Under the pieces are notes generated by a model that was not told the origin of the DNA, did no database searches, and saw nothing but the letters and a program-made list of their open reading frames with translations. A stretch of 64,000 nucleotides of DNA from Halovulum marinum (GTDB lineage: Bacteria; Pseudomonadota; Alphaproteobacteria; Rhodobacterales; Rhodobacteraceae). Both the position numbers and the translations under genes were made by a program. Location of the stretch: positions 1-64,000 of the forward strand of contig NZ_WIND01000015.1 of NCBI RefSeq assembly GCF_009697225.1, written 5' to 3'. The first letter of the stretch is position 1. Every line of letters starts with the position of its first letter. Below, piece by piece: positions 18,796 through 34,254 of the stretch.

Positions 18796-20700
18796 TCACG
18801 CCCCCGCCGGCTCCCTGGCATAGCCCAGGCCCTGCAGCGCCTCGCGGATCTCGTCCAGGATCGCCGGATCGTCGATCGTGGCGGGCATCTTCCACGGCTC
18901 GCCGTCGGCGATCTTCGCCATCGTCGCGCGCAGGATCTTGCCCGAGCGGGTCTTCGGCAACCGCTCGACCACCACCGCCAGCTTGAACGCCGCGACCGGC
19001 CCGATCTTCTCGCGCACGCGGGCGACGGCGTCCTGCACGATCTCCTCGGACGGCCGGTCGACGCCGGCGCTGACGCACAGGAAGCCCATCGGCAGCTGCC
19101 CCTTCAGCGGGTCGGCGACGCCGATCACCGCGCATTCCGCGACCTCGGGCAGGCCGGCCAGGACCTCCTCCATCGCGCCGGTGGACAGCCGGTGCCCGGC
19201 GACGTTGATCACATCGTCGGTGCGCGCCATGATCCACAGGTAGCCGTCCTCGTCGACCATCCCCGCATCGCCGGTCTCGTAATAGCCGGGGAAGTGGTGC
19301 AGGTAGGATTTGCGGAACCGGTCCTCGGCGTTCCACAGCCCCGACAGCGTGCCCGGCGGCAGCGGCAGCTTCACCGCGATCGCGCCCAGCTCGCCGGGCT
19401 TCAGTTGGTGCCCGTCCTCGCCCAGCACATGCACCTCGTAGCCGGGCATCGGCACGGTGGGCGAGCCGATCTTGACCGGCAGCCGCTCCAGCCCCCAGGG
19501 GTTGCCGGCGATGGTGTAGCCGGTTTCGGTCTGCCACCAGTGGTCGATCACCGGCACCTTCAGCATGGTCTGCGCCCATTCGATCGTGTCCGGGTCGGCC
19601 CGCTCGCCGGCCAGGTACAGCGCCTTCAGCCGGCTCAGGTCGTGCTGCCCGATGAACGCACCCTTCGGGTCGACCCGCTTGATCGCCCGGAACGCGGTCG
19701 GCGCGGTGAAAAGCACCCGCACGTCGTGCTCGGCGATCACCCGCCAGAAGGTGCCGGCATCGGGGGTGCCGACCGGCTTGCCCTCGAACACCACGGTGGT
19801 GCAGCCGTAGATCAGCGGCGCATAGCAGATGTAGCTGTGGCCGACGACCCAGCCCACGTCCGAGGCCGCCCAGAACACGTCGCCCGGCGCCACGTCGTAG
19901 ACGTTCTTCATCGTCCAGTGCAGCGCCACCGCGTGCCCGGCGTTGGGCCGCACCACGCCCTTGGGCTGCCCGGTCGTGCCCGAGGTGTAGAGGATGTACA
20001 GCGGATCCGCGCCGCCCACCGGCACGCAATCCGCCGGCGCGGCGCCGGACTGGAAGTCGTGCCAGTCGTGGTCCCGGCCCGGCGTCAGCTCGGCCGCGCA
20101 TTCGGGGCGCTGCAGGATCACGCAGAACTCCGGCGCGTGCGCGGACAGCCGGATCGCCTCGTCCAGCAGCGGCTTGTAGGCGATGGTGCGCCCCGGCTCC
20201 AGCCCGCAGGAGCCGGCGATCACCGCCTTCGGCGTGGCGTCGTCGATCCGCACCGCCAGCTCGTGCGCCGCGAAACCGCCGAACACGACCGAGTGTACCG
20301 CGCCGATCCGGGCGCAGGCCAGCATCGCCACCAGCGCCTCGGGCACCATCGGCATGTAGATGATCACCCGGTCGCCCCTGCCGACGCCCCGCGCCTGCAG
20401 CGCCCCGCCCAGGCGGGCGGTCTGCTCCTGCAGATCGGCGAACGGGATGCGGCGCTTCTGCCCGGTCATCGGGCTGTCCCAGATGATCGCCGGATCCGCG
20501 CCGCGCCCGGCGGCGACGTGCCGGTCGACGGCGTTCCAGCAGGTGTTCATCTGCCCGTCCGCGTACCAGCGATAGAACGGCGCGGCGCTGTCGTCGAGCG
20601 CCCGCGTCGGCCGTTTCACCCAGTCGATCGCCTCGGCGGCCTGCATCCAGTACGCCTCGGGGTCGGCCTTCCAGGCGGCATAGGTCTGCTTGTAGCCCAT
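18796..20700 (-). CDS. prpE: Propionyl-CoA synthetase
   Basis: Activates propionate with ATP and CoA via propionyl-adenylate. The protein is 634 residues, close to the usual PrpE length, and belongs to the ANL superfamily. The phosphate-binding loop is LYTSGTTGQPKGVVRP (near residue 240), A5 is WWQTETGYTIAGNPWG, A8 is YETGDAGMVDEDGYLWIMAR, and the catalytic lysine lies in LPKTRSGKILRATM. The N terminus YKQTYAAWKADPEAYWM and the HSVVFGGFAAHEL block favour PrpE over acetyl-CoA synthetase. The same window encodes the carboxylase and mutase that use its product. Acetate activity cannot be excluded. Confidence 0.9.
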   Translation of the reverse strand: MGYKQTYAAWKADPEAYWMQAAEAIDWVKRPTRALDDSAAPFYRWYADGQMNTCWNAVDRHVAAGRGADPAIIWDSPMTGQKRRIPFADLQEQTARLGGALQARGVGRGDRVIIYMPMVPEALVAMLACARIGAVHSVVFGGFAAHELAVRIDDATPKAVIAGSCGLEPGRTIAYKPLLDEAIRLSAHAPEFCVILQRPECAAELTPGRDHDWHDFQSGAAPADCVPVGGADPLYILYTSGTTGQPKGVVRPNAGHAVALHWTMKNVYDVAPGDVFWAASDVGWVVGHSYICYAPLIYGCTTVVFEGKPVGTPDAGTFWRVIAEHDVRVLFTAPTAFRAIKRVDPKGAFIGQHDLSRLKALYLAGERADPDTIEWAQTMLKVPVIDHWWQTETGYTIAGNPWGLERLPVKIGSPTVPMPGYEVHVLGEDGHQLKPGELGAIAVKLPLPPGTLSGLWNAEDRFRKSYLHHFPGYYETGDAGMVDEDGYLWIMARTDDVINVAGHRLSTGAMEEVLAGLPEVAECAVIGVADPLKGQLPMGFLCVSAGVDRPSEEIVQDAVARVREKIGPVAAFKLAVVVERLPKTRSGKILRATMAKIADGEPWKMPATIDDPAILDEIREALQGLGYAREPAGA

Positions 20701-20725
20701 TCCGTCATTCCTCCTGTCGGTGTTC

Positions 20726-21121
20726 TCATTCCTGGAATCCCGCCCGTCTCGGCAGGTCGTCGTCGATCTTCAGCCACGGCAGATGGGTGGCGTGGAACAC
20801 GTGATGGCGCGGCCGGTAGGCGGCCGGGTCGTCCAGCGTCGCCGCATAGAGGTGGATCCCGGCCGGGTCCTCGTCGGTCAGATAGGCCATCGGCGTGCCG
20901 CAGGTGCCGCAGAAGCGCCGGGTCACGCCGGGCGACGAGGCATAGGCCTCGGGCTTTGCCCCGGTCCAGCGGAAGCCGGCGCGCGGCACCCCGAAGAACG
21001 CCGTCACCGGCGCGGCGCAGTTGCGCCGGCAGCTTTCGCAATGGCAGTAGCTGGCCCACAGCTCGGGGCCTTTCGCGGTCCAGGTGACCGCGCCGCACAG
21101 GCAGTGGCCGGACAGGGTCAT
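20726..21121 (-). CDS. GFA-family (Gfa/CENP-V fold) zinc protein
   Basis: A 131-residue protein of the glutathione-dependent formaldehyde-activating (GFA/CENP-V) family. The zinc cysteine motifs are GHCLCGAV, YCHCESCRRN and RFCGTCGTP. Members are often annotated as S-(hydroxymethyl)glutathione synthases, but most have no proven activity. The ATG at 21121 has a strong GGAGGT seven bases upstream, which decides the start over a longer frame to 21190. It sits 25 bases upstream of prpE on the same strand and is probably cotranscribed. Confidence 0.88.
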   Translation of the reverse strand: MTLSGHCLCGAVTWTAKGPELWASYCHCESCRRNCAAPVTAFFGVPRAGFRWTGAKPEAYASSPGVTRRFCGTCGTPMAYLTDEDPAGIHLYAATLDDPAAYRPRHHVFHATHLPWLKIDDDLPRRAGFQE

Positions 21122-21264
21122 GCGCACCTCCGTCGCTGTCGGCGGGACGCCGCCGCAGGGTGCGGGGCGCGCCGTCGAATCGGCTTGCAATATACCCGGA
21201 TCAGGCTATCGGATTCTCTCAGGTGCGGCATCCCGCCACACCGTTCGCAGAGGACGTGATCGCC

Positions 21265-21330
21265 ATGGGCGACAAGAAACCCACGGGCAAGAAAACCGGG
21301 AAACCGGGCCCGAAACCGAAATCCGAATGA
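21265..21330 (+). CDS. Candidate 21-residue Lys/Pro/Gly-rich microprotein
   Basis: A short frame, ATG to TGA, encodes 21 residues beginning MGDKKPTGKKTGKPG and ending KPKSE, about one third lysine. GAGGA lies ten bases upstream of the ATG, and an in-frame GTG at 21256 is an alternative start. The AAG/AAA-rich composition is strikingly unlike the surrounding GC-rich DNA, and the stop follows cleanly. It may be a real small basic protein, possibly nucleic-acid binding, or a chance frame. There is no annotated neighbour on this strand. Confidence 0.35.
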   Translation: MGDKKPTGKKTGKPGPKPKSE

Positions 21331-21431
21331 CCTGACCGCCGCGCCGCCGCGCGCCCCGCGCGGCGGCGCACCAGCCGGGGGCAAGCCCCGATGCCGTCCC
21401 CGCGCCGCGCCGCCTTCGGTCATCGCATCCC

Positions 21432-23711
<2,280 letters not shown>

Positions 23712-23845
23712 GGGGTGGTCCTTGTCTGGATGACGGCATCGATTGCCCCCGTACCTGCGATATTCCGTCGCCGGACGCCAGCGGTTGGTTGATCCGTCGG
23801 CGGTCGGGCCCATCTGACACCAAACGCACGACGCCGGGACCGCCG

Positions 23846-25081
23846 ATGCTGATCCAGATCGTAGACCGCCTGTACCGCCATGATGCCACGGCGGGAATCC
23901 TGCTGATGCTGGCCACGGTCGCGGCGCTGGCGATCTACAACTCGCCGCTGGCCAGCGGCTACGACGCCGAGCTGTCCTCGGTATTGGCGATCACCCTGGA
24001 CGGCGACGGGCTGGAAAAGCCGCTGATCCTGTGGATCAACGACGGGCTGATGGCGATCTTCTTCTTCCTGATCGGGCTGGAACTGAAGCGCGAGATGATC
24101 GAGGGCAAGCTGCGCAACCCGCGCGACGTGATGCTGCCGGGAATCGCGGCGCTGGGCGGCGTCGCCGTGCCGGCGCTGATCTACACCGCGCTGAACCTGG
24201 GCGGGCCCGGGCTGGACGGCTGGGCGATCCCGGCGGCCACCGACATCGCCTTCGCGCTGGGGGTGCTGGCGCTGCTGGGCAAGCGGGCGCCGGCGGCGCT
24301 GAAGATGTTCCTGCTGACGCTGGCGATCCTGGACGACATCGCGGCGATCCTGATCATCGCGCTGTTCTACACCGCCGAGCTGAAGGTGAACTACCTGGTT
24401 TACGGGCTGGTGCCGCTGGCGCTGCTGATCGCGCTGAACCTGCGCGGCGCGCACCGGGTGGCGCCGTCGATCCTGCTGGGCACGATCCTGTGGGTGCTGG
24501 TGCTGAAATCGGGCGTGCACGCGACGCTGGCCGGCGTGGTGCTGGCGCTGACGATCCCGCTGCGGGATGCGCGCGGCGGCAGCCCGGTGCACAAGCTGGA
24601 ATACGCGCTGACGCCCTATGTGCTGTACCTGATCATGCCGCTGTTCGCCTTCGCCAACGCCGGCCTGTCGCTGGACGGGCTGGGGCTGGACGAGCTGCTG
24701 AACCCGGTGACGCTGGGCATCGCGCTGGGGCTGTTCGCGGGCAAGCAGATCGGCGTGTTCGGCTTCACCTGGGGCCTCGTCCGGTCGGGCCTGGCCAGCC
24801 TGCCCGACGGCGTTGGCTGGCGGCACATCTACGGGGTCTCGTGCCTGGCCGGCATCGGCTTTACCATGTCGCTGTTCATCGGCGGGCTCAGCTTCGCCGA
24901 TCCGGACCTGCGCGACGCGGTGCGGCTGGGGGTGCTGGCCGGATCGATCCTGTCCGGGGTGCTGGGCTTTGCCGTGCTGTTCGGCGCCGGCCGCCCCGCC
25001 GGGACCGAAGCGGCCCGCCCCGAGCCGGACGAGGCCGTATCCGCCGCCGAGCGCAAGGAGCCGGTGGTGCCGCCCGCCTGA
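23846..25081 (+). CDS. nhaA: Na+/H+ antiporter NhaA
   Basis: Inner-membrane sodium/proton antiporter of 411 residues with about 12 hydrophobic segments. The pair of adjacent ion-binding aspartates is in LAILDDIAAILIIALFY, and the other essential aspartate region is in AATDIAFALGVLALLG. The N-terminal FLIGLELKREMIEGKL and C-terminal SCLAGIGFTMSLFIGGL are typical of NhaA. The ATG at 23846 gives the normal N terminus; the frame further upstream is non-coding. It lies between maeB (divergent) and the panE-like gene (convergent) and looks monocistronic. Confidence 0.95.
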   Translation: MLIQIVDRLYRHDATAGILLMLATVAALAIYNSPLASGYDAELSSVLAITLDGDGLEKPLILWINDGLMAIFFFLIGLELKREMIEGKLRNPRDVMLPGIAALGGVAVPALIYTALNLGGPGLDGWAIPAATDIAFALGVLALLGKRAPAALKMFLLTLAILDDIAAILIIALFYTAELKVNYLVYGLVPLALLIALNLRGAHRVAPSILLGTILWVLVLKSGVHATLAGVVLALTIPLRDARGGSPVHKLEYALTPYVLYLIMPLFAFANAGLSLDGLGLDELLNPVTLGIALGLFAGKQIGVFGFTWGLVRSGLASLPDGVGWRHIYGVSCLAGIGFTMSLFIGGLSFADPDLRDAVRLGVLAGSILSGVLGFAVLFGAGRPAGTEAARPEPDEAVSAAERKEPVVPPA

Positions 25082-25101
25082 GCGCCGCGCCCCGCCGCCG
25101 G

Positions 25102-26028
25102 TCACCCGCCCGGCCTTCCGTGCTTCCACGGCGACAGGATCGCGTGGCAGACGCGGCTCAGCGGCGTCTGGACGCCGGCGGCTTCACCCAGCCGGGCGAC
25201 CGCACCGCAGATCCAGTCGATCTCCAGCGGCTTGCCCTGCTCGAGGTCGTGCGCGGTCGAGGCGCGCGCCTCGGGCGGCATCGCGGCCATCGCGGCGATC
25301 ACCTTTTCCTCGGCCTCCGCCGGCAGGGCGACGCCGCGGGCGCGGGCCACGGCGGCGGTCTCGGCCACCAGCCGGGCGGCCATGTCCCACAGCTCGGGGG
25401 TCTGCTGGATCTCGTCCAGGCGGCAGCGCGCGGCCGCGGTCAGGCTGCTGATCGCGTTGAACATCAGGAACTTGGTCCACTGGTCGACGCGCACGTCGGC
25501 GCAGTCCGGCACCAGCACCCCGGCCGCCTTCAGCGTCGCGCGCAGCCCGGCCACCAGCGGATCGTCCTGCCGGCCCTGCGCATCGCCGATGGTGAAGCTG
25601 CGGATGTCGCCGTAGCGCGTCACCACGCCCGGCGCGGTGATATTGGCGAGGATCCGCGCCACGCCGGTCAGCGCGGCGTCGCGGCCGTAGGCCTCGGCGA
25701 CCAGGTCGCTGGCCTCGACGCCGTTCTGGAACGGCAGCAGCCGCGTGCCGCCGCCCACCAGCGGCCGGGCCAGCTCGATCGCGCGCGGCAGGTCCTGGCC
25801 CTTGACGGCGAGGATCACCAGATCGGCCTGGCCGGCGCCGGACGGATCGTCGGTCACCTCCGGGCGGACCAGCGTGTCGCCCTCGGGCTCGGACAGGCGC
25901 AGGCCCTGTTCGCGGATCGCCCGCAGATGCGCGCCGCGGGCGATCAGCGTCACCGGGCGGTCCGCGCCCAGCAGGTTGGCGCCGAGGTAGCCGCCGATGC
26001 CGCCGGCGCCGATGATCGCGGTGCGCAT
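25102..26028 (-). CDS. 2-dehydropantoate 2-reductase family protein
   Basis: A 308-residue NADPH-dependent ketopantoate reductase-fold enzyme (ApbA/PanE). The N-terminal dinucleotide loop is AIIGAGGIGGYLGANLL. The catalytic lysine region of the C-terminal domain is VDQWTKFLMFNAIS. LPFQNGVEASD and LEQGKPLEIDWICGAV are the usual family blocks. PanE makes pantoate for CoA synthesis, but the genome may carry several paralogues with other ketoacid substrates, so I leave the symbol open. It starts four bases beyond the methylmalonyl-CoA mutase stop and is therefore at the end of that operon. Confidence 0.85.
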   Translation of the reverse strand: MRTAIIGAGGIGGYLGANLLGADRPVTLIARGAHLRAIREQGLRLSEPEGDTLVRPEVTDDPSGAGQADLVILAVKGQDLPRAIELARPLVGGGTRLLPFQNGVEASDLVAEAYGRDAALTGVARILANITAPGVVTRYGDIRSFTIGDAQGRQDDPLVAGLRATLKAAGVLVPDCADVRVDQWTKFLMFNAISSLTAAARCRLDEIQQTPELWDMAARLVAETAAVARARGVALPAEAEEKVIAAMAAMPPEARASTAHDLEQGKPLEIDWICGAVARLGEAAGVQTPLSRVCHAILSPWKHGRPGG

Positions 26029-26032
26029 CGCC

Positions 26033-28177
<2,145 letters not shown>

Positions 28178-28178
28178 C

Positions 28179-29786
28179 TCATCCTCCATCGCTGGCGCGG
28201 GGGCCCGCCGGCTCCGCCGCGAAGGTGAAGCCGGCGCCGGGCGGCAGCGTCGGGACGAAATCCCGCAGCCCGGCGCGCAGCGCCGGCGCGGCGGCCGGGT
28301 CGGTGGCCCAGAACGTGACCTCGCGCCCGCCCAGCTGTCCGGCCGGCGCGTCCAGCGTCAGCGCGCCCAGCCGCACCCAGTCGGCCCCGATCGCCGGGCC
28401 CACCCAGTCGTCGTAGACCATCGCCAGCGTCACGCCGCGCGCCGCGGCCAGATCGTCGGCCCAGCCCGGGCGCGGGTCGGTCAGCCGCCGCTCCAGCGCC
28501 AGCGGCGAGGCGAGGCCCCACAGGTCCAGCACATAGTCCGGATTGCGCCAGGCGACGCGGCCCAGATCGTTCACCGCCACCGGTGCGGCGTGGACCTGCT
28601 TGGCGAAGCGCGCCATCTGCGCGGTCTGCAGGTGGTGCGCCTGCGGCGCCCACTGGCCGCGCGCGCCGAAATTCTGCTGGTAGAGCAGCGTCAGGCCGGC
28701 CAGCGCCAGCGCCAGCGCCCCGCTCAGCCCCCGGCGCGCGGCGTCTTCGGGCAGACGGACCAGCGCCGCCGCCAGCGCGCCGCCGACGAACAGCAGCGCG
28801 TAGTGCTCGTAGCGGTCCATCCAGCCGATCTTGCCGAACAGCAGGTGTCCGGCCCCCGCGGCGGCCCCGGCCAGCGCCAGCGCGCCGGCCACCGGATCGC
28901 GCCGCGCCGCCAGCGCCACCGCCGCCGCGGCAAGCGTCAGCAGCGCCAGCGCGACGCCCGCGGGCTCGGCCAGGTTGCCGGCCAGCCGCCCGGCGAGGCG
29001 CGCCGCCATCGACAGGTCCTGCGCGCCGTCGCCGAGCTTGGCCAGCACCGAGTTCGGCAGCGGCGCCAGCCCCTGCGACAGCAGGAAGGCGGTGAACCCG
29101 GCCAGCGGCAGCGCCGCCAGTGCCAGCAGGGCTAGGCCCGCCAGCGGCCGGCCACGCCACAGCACCAGAGCCACCACCAGCAGCGACGGGCCCAGCCCCT
29201 CGTAACGCAGCAGCGGCCCCAGCAGCACGCCGGCGACCAGCAGCGCGCCGATCCGCCCGTCGCGCAGGAACCGCAGCAGGCCCAGCAGCAGCGCCAGCGT
29301 GGCGGCACCGTGCAGCGCGTGCTCCATGCCGGTGAAGCCCGCGCCGGCGATGTTCAGCCCGACCGGCCCCAGCACCGCCAGCAGGATCCCGGTGCGGCGG
29401 AACGCGCCCGCGCCGTAGCCCGACTCGCGCAGCAGCAGGCCCCACAGCGCCCCGCTGGCGGCCACCGCCGCCGTGTTCCAGGCCAGCGGCAGATAGCGCT
29501 GCACCCCGGCTTCGGGGAACGGCAGCAGCAGCGGGTACAGCACCGACGACGCGGCCGAGGTGACCTCGCCCGCGTTCACCCCGTAGTTGCCACGGGCGAT
29601 CTGCTCGGCGATGGCCAGATGGATGTAGACATCGTCGAGCGGGTATTCGAACAGCCCCGCACGCATCCACGCCAGCGCCTGCATGTAGGCGAACAGTCCC
29701 AGCGCCACCCCGGCGGCGGTCAGCGCCAGCGGCGCGGCGCGCGGCGCGGTGTCGGCAGGGGCGGCGGTCTGTGTCATTGTGTCCAT
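28179..29786 (-). CDS. Polytopic membrane protein, glycosyltransferase-39/ArnT-like layout
   Basis: About 535 residues with roughly 10-12 hydrophobic segments from residue 17 to about 390, then a soluble C-terminal domain. The early loop [18 protein letters not shown] carries the acidic pair expected in polyprenyl-phosphate-sugar glycosyltransferases of the GT-C type. [16 protein letters not shown] and [14 protein letters not shown] lie later. This suggests a GT-C enzyme acting on an envelope glycan or lipid, but the donor and acceptor cannot be told. The start is either 29786 (MDTM) or 29777. Its stop is one base from the methylmalonyl-CoA mutase start, so they share an mRNA despite no obvious functional link. 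Confidence 0.75.
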   Translation of the reverse strand: MDTMTQTAAPADTAPRAAPLALTAAGVALGLFAYMQALAWMRAGLFEYPLDDVYIHLAIAEQIARGNYGVNAGEVTSAASSVLYPLLLPFPEAGVQRYLPLAWNTAAVAASGALWGLLLRESGYGAGAFRRTGILLAVLGPVGLNIAGAGFTGMEHALHGAATLALLLGLLRFLRDGRIGALLVAGVLLGPLLRYEGLGPSLLVVALVLWRGRPLAGLALLALAALPLAGFTAFLLSQGLAPLPNSVLAKLGDGAQDLSMAARLAGRLAGNLAEPAGVALALLTLAAAAVALAARRDPVAGALALAGAAAGAGHLLFGKIGWMDRYEHYALLFVGGALAAALVRLPEDAARRGLSGALALALAGLTLLYQQNFGARGQWAPQAHHLQTAQMARFAKQVHAAPVAVNDLGRVAWRNPDYVLDLWGLASPLALERRLTDPRPGWADDLAAARGVTLAMVYDDWVGPAIGADWVRLGALTLDAPAGQLGGREVTFWATDPAAAPALRAGLRDFVPTLPPGAGFTFAAEPAGPRASDGG

Positions 29787-29885
29787 GCCTCGGGCCGTGC
29801 CTCGGGCCGTGCCTCGGGCTCGATCGGCGCGACCCCTTCGCAAACCGCGGGGCTGCGCTTAAGTCTGGTACGGGAGGATACACGC

Positions 29886-30314
29886 ATGCCGGTCCGAATG
29901 CTGCCCCTGGTCGCAGCCTCTCTGCTGAGCGCGGCCGTAGCCGCCGCCGCCGACCTGGCGCAGCCGACGCTGGACGAGCTGAAATGGGTTGCGCGCCCGA
30001 TCATCATCTTCGCCGACTCGCCCGCCGACCCGCGGGTGCGGACCCAGCTGGCCGACCTCGAGGCGCACAAGCCGGCGCTGGACGAGCGCGACGTGGTGGT
30101 GCTGGTCGACACCGATCCCGCCGCCCGGTCCGAGTTGCGCCAGACCTTCCGGCCGCGCGACTTCAGCGTGCTGGTGCTCGGCAAGGACGGCGAGGTGAAA
30201 TACCGCAAGCCGCAGCCGATCACCGTGCGCGAGGTGCTGCGGCTGATCGACCGCATGCCGCTGCGCCGGCAGGAGATCGAAAGCCGGCAGGGCGGCGGCA
30301 ACACCGGAGGGTAG
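29886..30314 (+). CDS. Secreted DUF4174-type protein
   Basis: A 142-residue protein with a signal peptide (residues 1 to about 21, ending AAVAAAAD) and a single thioredoxin-like domain without active-site cysteines: ELKWVARPIIIFADSPADPR at the start, then DVVVLVDTD and FSVLVLGKDGEVKYRKP. This pattern matches the DUF4174 family, whose function is unknown. The ATG at 29886 follows GGAGGA by about nine bases. It is divergent from the GT-C-like gene and convergent with the sulfotransferase-like gene. Confidence 0.82.
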   Translation: MPVRMLPLVAASLLSAAVAAAADLAQPTLDELKWVARPIIIFADSPADPRVRTQLADLEAHKPALDERDVVVLVDTDPAARSELRQTFRPRDFSVLVLGKDGEVKYRKPQPITVREVLRLIDRMPLRRQEIESRQGGGNTGG

Positions 30315-30323
30315 CACGCGCCG

Positions 30324-31238
30324 TCAGCCATGCCGCGCCTCGGGCTGTTGCGCCAGGCCGACCAGGCGCAGGTTTGCGGGCGGCGCGCGGCGCAGCGCCG
30401 CCAGATCCTCGGCGTAGGCGGCATCGAGCGCGGCGCGCTCGTTTTCGGTCCAGGGCCGGAACGGCGGGTGCTCGCCGGGCGGGAACGCGGCGATCACCGC
30501 CCGCCGCGCCGCGCGGGTCCGCTCCTCGGGGCGGCGCATACGGTTCAGCCGCGCGATCGCCGGCGCGGTCGGCGACGAGTACACCGCCGGCAGATCCTCG
30601 TCCACGGCGGCGACGTCGCGCTCGCCCAGCAGCAGGCGGACCGCCTGCAGACCGTTGCCGGGCATGTCCTCGAACGGCCAGACCAGCACCTGCGCCTGCG
30701 GGAAGGCGGCGGCCAGCTCCGCCAGGATCGCCGGCCAGCGGCGCGGCAGCGCCAGCATCCGCGGCTTCAGCCGGTCGAAGCCGGGCGCCGGGCGGCGGCG
30801 CGCCATCTGGGCATAGAGCGAGGCGAACATCCCCGCATAGCCGCGCACCGAGAACAGCACCGTCAGCGGATCGTCGCGGAACGGCGGCGCCAGCAGCGCG
30901 GCGCGGGCGGCGATGTCGGGGTAGAGCACGCCGCGCCGCACCATGCGGTCGATGCCGCCGGCGTAGTTCTCCTCGGAGATCACCAGCCGCCGCCGCCCCC
31001 GCGCCAGCGCCGCGGCGCGGGTCGCCGCCAGCCGGCGCACGGTTTCGCAGGAGACGTGGCGGCCCAGCACCGGCAGGCAGGCGAGAGCCGCGAAGCCCCA
31101 GTCGGTTTCGGGGCGCAGCTGCAGCGGCCAGGCGACGGCGATGCCGCGAGTCTCGAGGTGATCGGCGCGGCGGCGCAGTTCCTGCTGCAGCCGGGTGGTC
31201 CCGGTGCGGTGCGCGCCCAGATGCAGCCGGATCTCCAT
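30324..31238 (-). CDS. Sulfotransferase-like P-loop protein
   Basis: A 304-residue protein that opens with a P-loop-like LHLGAHRTGTTRLQQEL, the 5'-phosphosulfate-binding arrangement seen in PAPS-dependent sulfotransferases. LVISEENYAGG and VLFSVRGYAGMFASLY follow; the latter is where the 3'-phosphate-binding Arg/Ser segment is expected. VLVWPFEDMPG precedes the helical tail. The identity as a sulfotransferase is moderate, and the acceptor is unknown. It starts three bases after the pccA stop and is the last gene of that leftward unit. Confidence 0.65.
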   Translation of the reverse strand: MEIRLHLGAHRTGTTRLQQELRRRADHLETRGIAVAWPLQLRPETDWGFAALACLPVLGRHVSCETVRRLAATRAAALARGRRRLVISEENYAGGIDRMVRRGVLYPDIAARAALLAPPFRDDPLTVLFSVRGYAGMFASLYAQMARRRPAPGFDRLKPRMLALPRRWPAILAELAAAFPQAQVLVWPFEDMPGNGLQAVRLLLGERDVAAVDEDLPAVYSSPTAPAIARLNRMRRPEERTRAARRAVIAAFPPGEHPPFRPWTENERAALDAAYAEDLAALRRAPPANLRLVGLAQQPEARHG

Positions 31239-31241
31239 CGC

Positions 31242-33224
<1,983 letters not shown>

Positions 33225-33396
33225 CAGGCGGCGTCCCTTTTCTCGCCCCGCGGACGGCGATCGCCCGTTCGCGCACGGCAAGGCGCCCCGTCGCGCGTCG
33301 GGCGGCAGGGGGCTTGCGATTCCGGAATTTCGGGCAGACGGCGCACATCGCCCGCAGCGGTGCGCTGCGGGACCGGGGCCGGTCCGGCGGATCCTA

Positions 33397-33419
33397 GACG
33401 GGCGGCGGCGCCGCCCGTC
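33397..33419. terminator. Perfect 10-bp hairpin between a small lipoprotein gene and pccA
   Basis: GACGGGCGGC and GCCGCCCGTC pair perfectly around a 3-base loop, seven bases beyond the lipoprotein stop on the minus strand. Another perfect 9-bp stem (CCCGCAGCG / CGCTGCGGG, 33351-33371) follows. There is no T-run. The pair could end the lipoprotein message or lower read-through into pccA. Confidence 0.4.
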
Positions 33420-33425
33420 GGTGCG

Positions 33426-33632
33426 TCAGCGGCACTGCGACGGGTAGGCGTTGCAGTAGGCGACGTTGCCGGCAGCGCCGACCAGCGCGCCGGCGGCGAC
33501 GCTTTCGTCCAGCACCGCCGCGGTCGCGGCACCGGCACCGGCGCCGATGAGCGCCTGCTCCTCGAAAGAGTTGCCGCAGGCGGCCAGAGCCAGCAGCGTG
33601 GCGGCGAGGGCGGGTTTGACGATAACACGCAT
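33426..33632 (-). CDS. Small lipoprotein with glycine-zipper-like segment
   Basis: A 68-residue protein with a type II signal peptide: a basic N terminus, hydrophobic ATLLALAAC and the lipobox LAAC placing the lipidated cysteine at residue 19. The mature part begins GNSFEEQALIGAGAGAAT and is Gly/Ala-rich, with two further cysteines near the C terminus (YCNAYPSQCR). It is probably attached to the inner leaflet of the outer membrane. An AT-rich stretch upstream (33633-33720) could hold its promoter. It sits between pccA and pccB; no functional link is evident. Confidence 0.75.
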   Translation of the reverse strand: MRVIVKPALAATLLALAACGNSFEEQALIGAGAGAATAAVLDESVAAGALVGAAGNVAYCNAYPSQCR

Positions 33633-33780
33633 GATACCGATCCTTCGTTCTTGTTGCGTCGCCTAATATGTAATGCGCCCGGCGGAAAAGTTCCCGTCAC
33701 AAAAGAAGCGCGTCCTGAAAGACTTTGAAAGATGGCGGATTTCCGCCAGTTCCGGGCCGCGGGCCAGGCGCGCGGCGCGG

Positions 33781-34125
33781 TCATCCGATCACCTGCGGGA
33801 ACGTTTCCGCCGCGCGCTCGGCGTCGATGCGCAGCAGCGCGTCGTAGCTGGCCGGGTCGAACGGCTCCTCGGCGGGCACCACCTCGCGCCCGAACAGCCA
33901 GCTCAGCCGGCCGGCGTCGAGGTTGCCGCGGGGGAACGGCTCGGCGCCGAAATGCTGCCACAGCGCGGCCAGGAACGCGCTGTCGGCCGCCCGGTCCTGC
34001 GGCCGGCGGTCGGCATAGCGCTGACGCGCGCGCAGCGGCGTCGGCCCGTCCTTTCCCGGACGGCGCAGCGTGAACTGGAAGTCCGTGCCCGACATCCGCG
34101 CCGGGAACCCCCGATGCTTCAGCAT
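33781..34125 (-). CDS. Unknown 114-residue protein between pccB and pccA
   Basis: No family recognised. It is a soluble basic/aromatic protein with no signal peptide. Visible blocks are GTDFQFTLRRPGKDGPTPLR near the N terminus, ADSAFLAALWQHFGAEPF in the middle and LSWLFGREVVPAEEPFDPASY near the end. Codon third positions are strongly G/C, as in neighbouring genes, which supports it being real. It follows the 45-residue lipoprotein and precedes the 68-residue lipoprotein on the same strand. M11 is an alternative start. Confidence 0.6.
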   Translation of the reverse strand: MLKHRGFPARMSGTDFQFTLRRPGKDGPTPLRARQRYADRRPQDRAADSAFLAALWQHFGAEPFPRGNLDAGRLSWLFGREVVPAEEPFDPASYDALLRIDAERAAETFPQVIG

Positions 34126-34215
34126 GGCAACCCGTTCCGATCGTTGAGGAAAAGCGATTCGTCGCGGGCATGGGGCGCGTGCGGTGCCCGGCGGCGTCCG
34201 CGCGCGGCAAGGCCC

Positions 34216-34241
34216 GCCGCCCGACCTGTCGACCGGGCGGC
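34216..34241 (-). terminator. Hairpin after the 45-residue lipoprotein gene
   Basis: GCCGCCCG and CGGGCGGC form a perfect 8-bp stem with a 10-base loop, beginning 14 bases after the stop of the small lipoprotein. There is no T-run on the minus strand, so termination is only a possibility. Confidence 0.3.
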
Positions 34242-34254
34242 AGGAAAGTTCGGA

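Noticed and set aside
23712-23845. Riboswitch or Na+-responsive leader ahead of nhaA
   Set aside because: No conserved aptamer boxes or strong hairpins are visible in the 134-base divergent gap.
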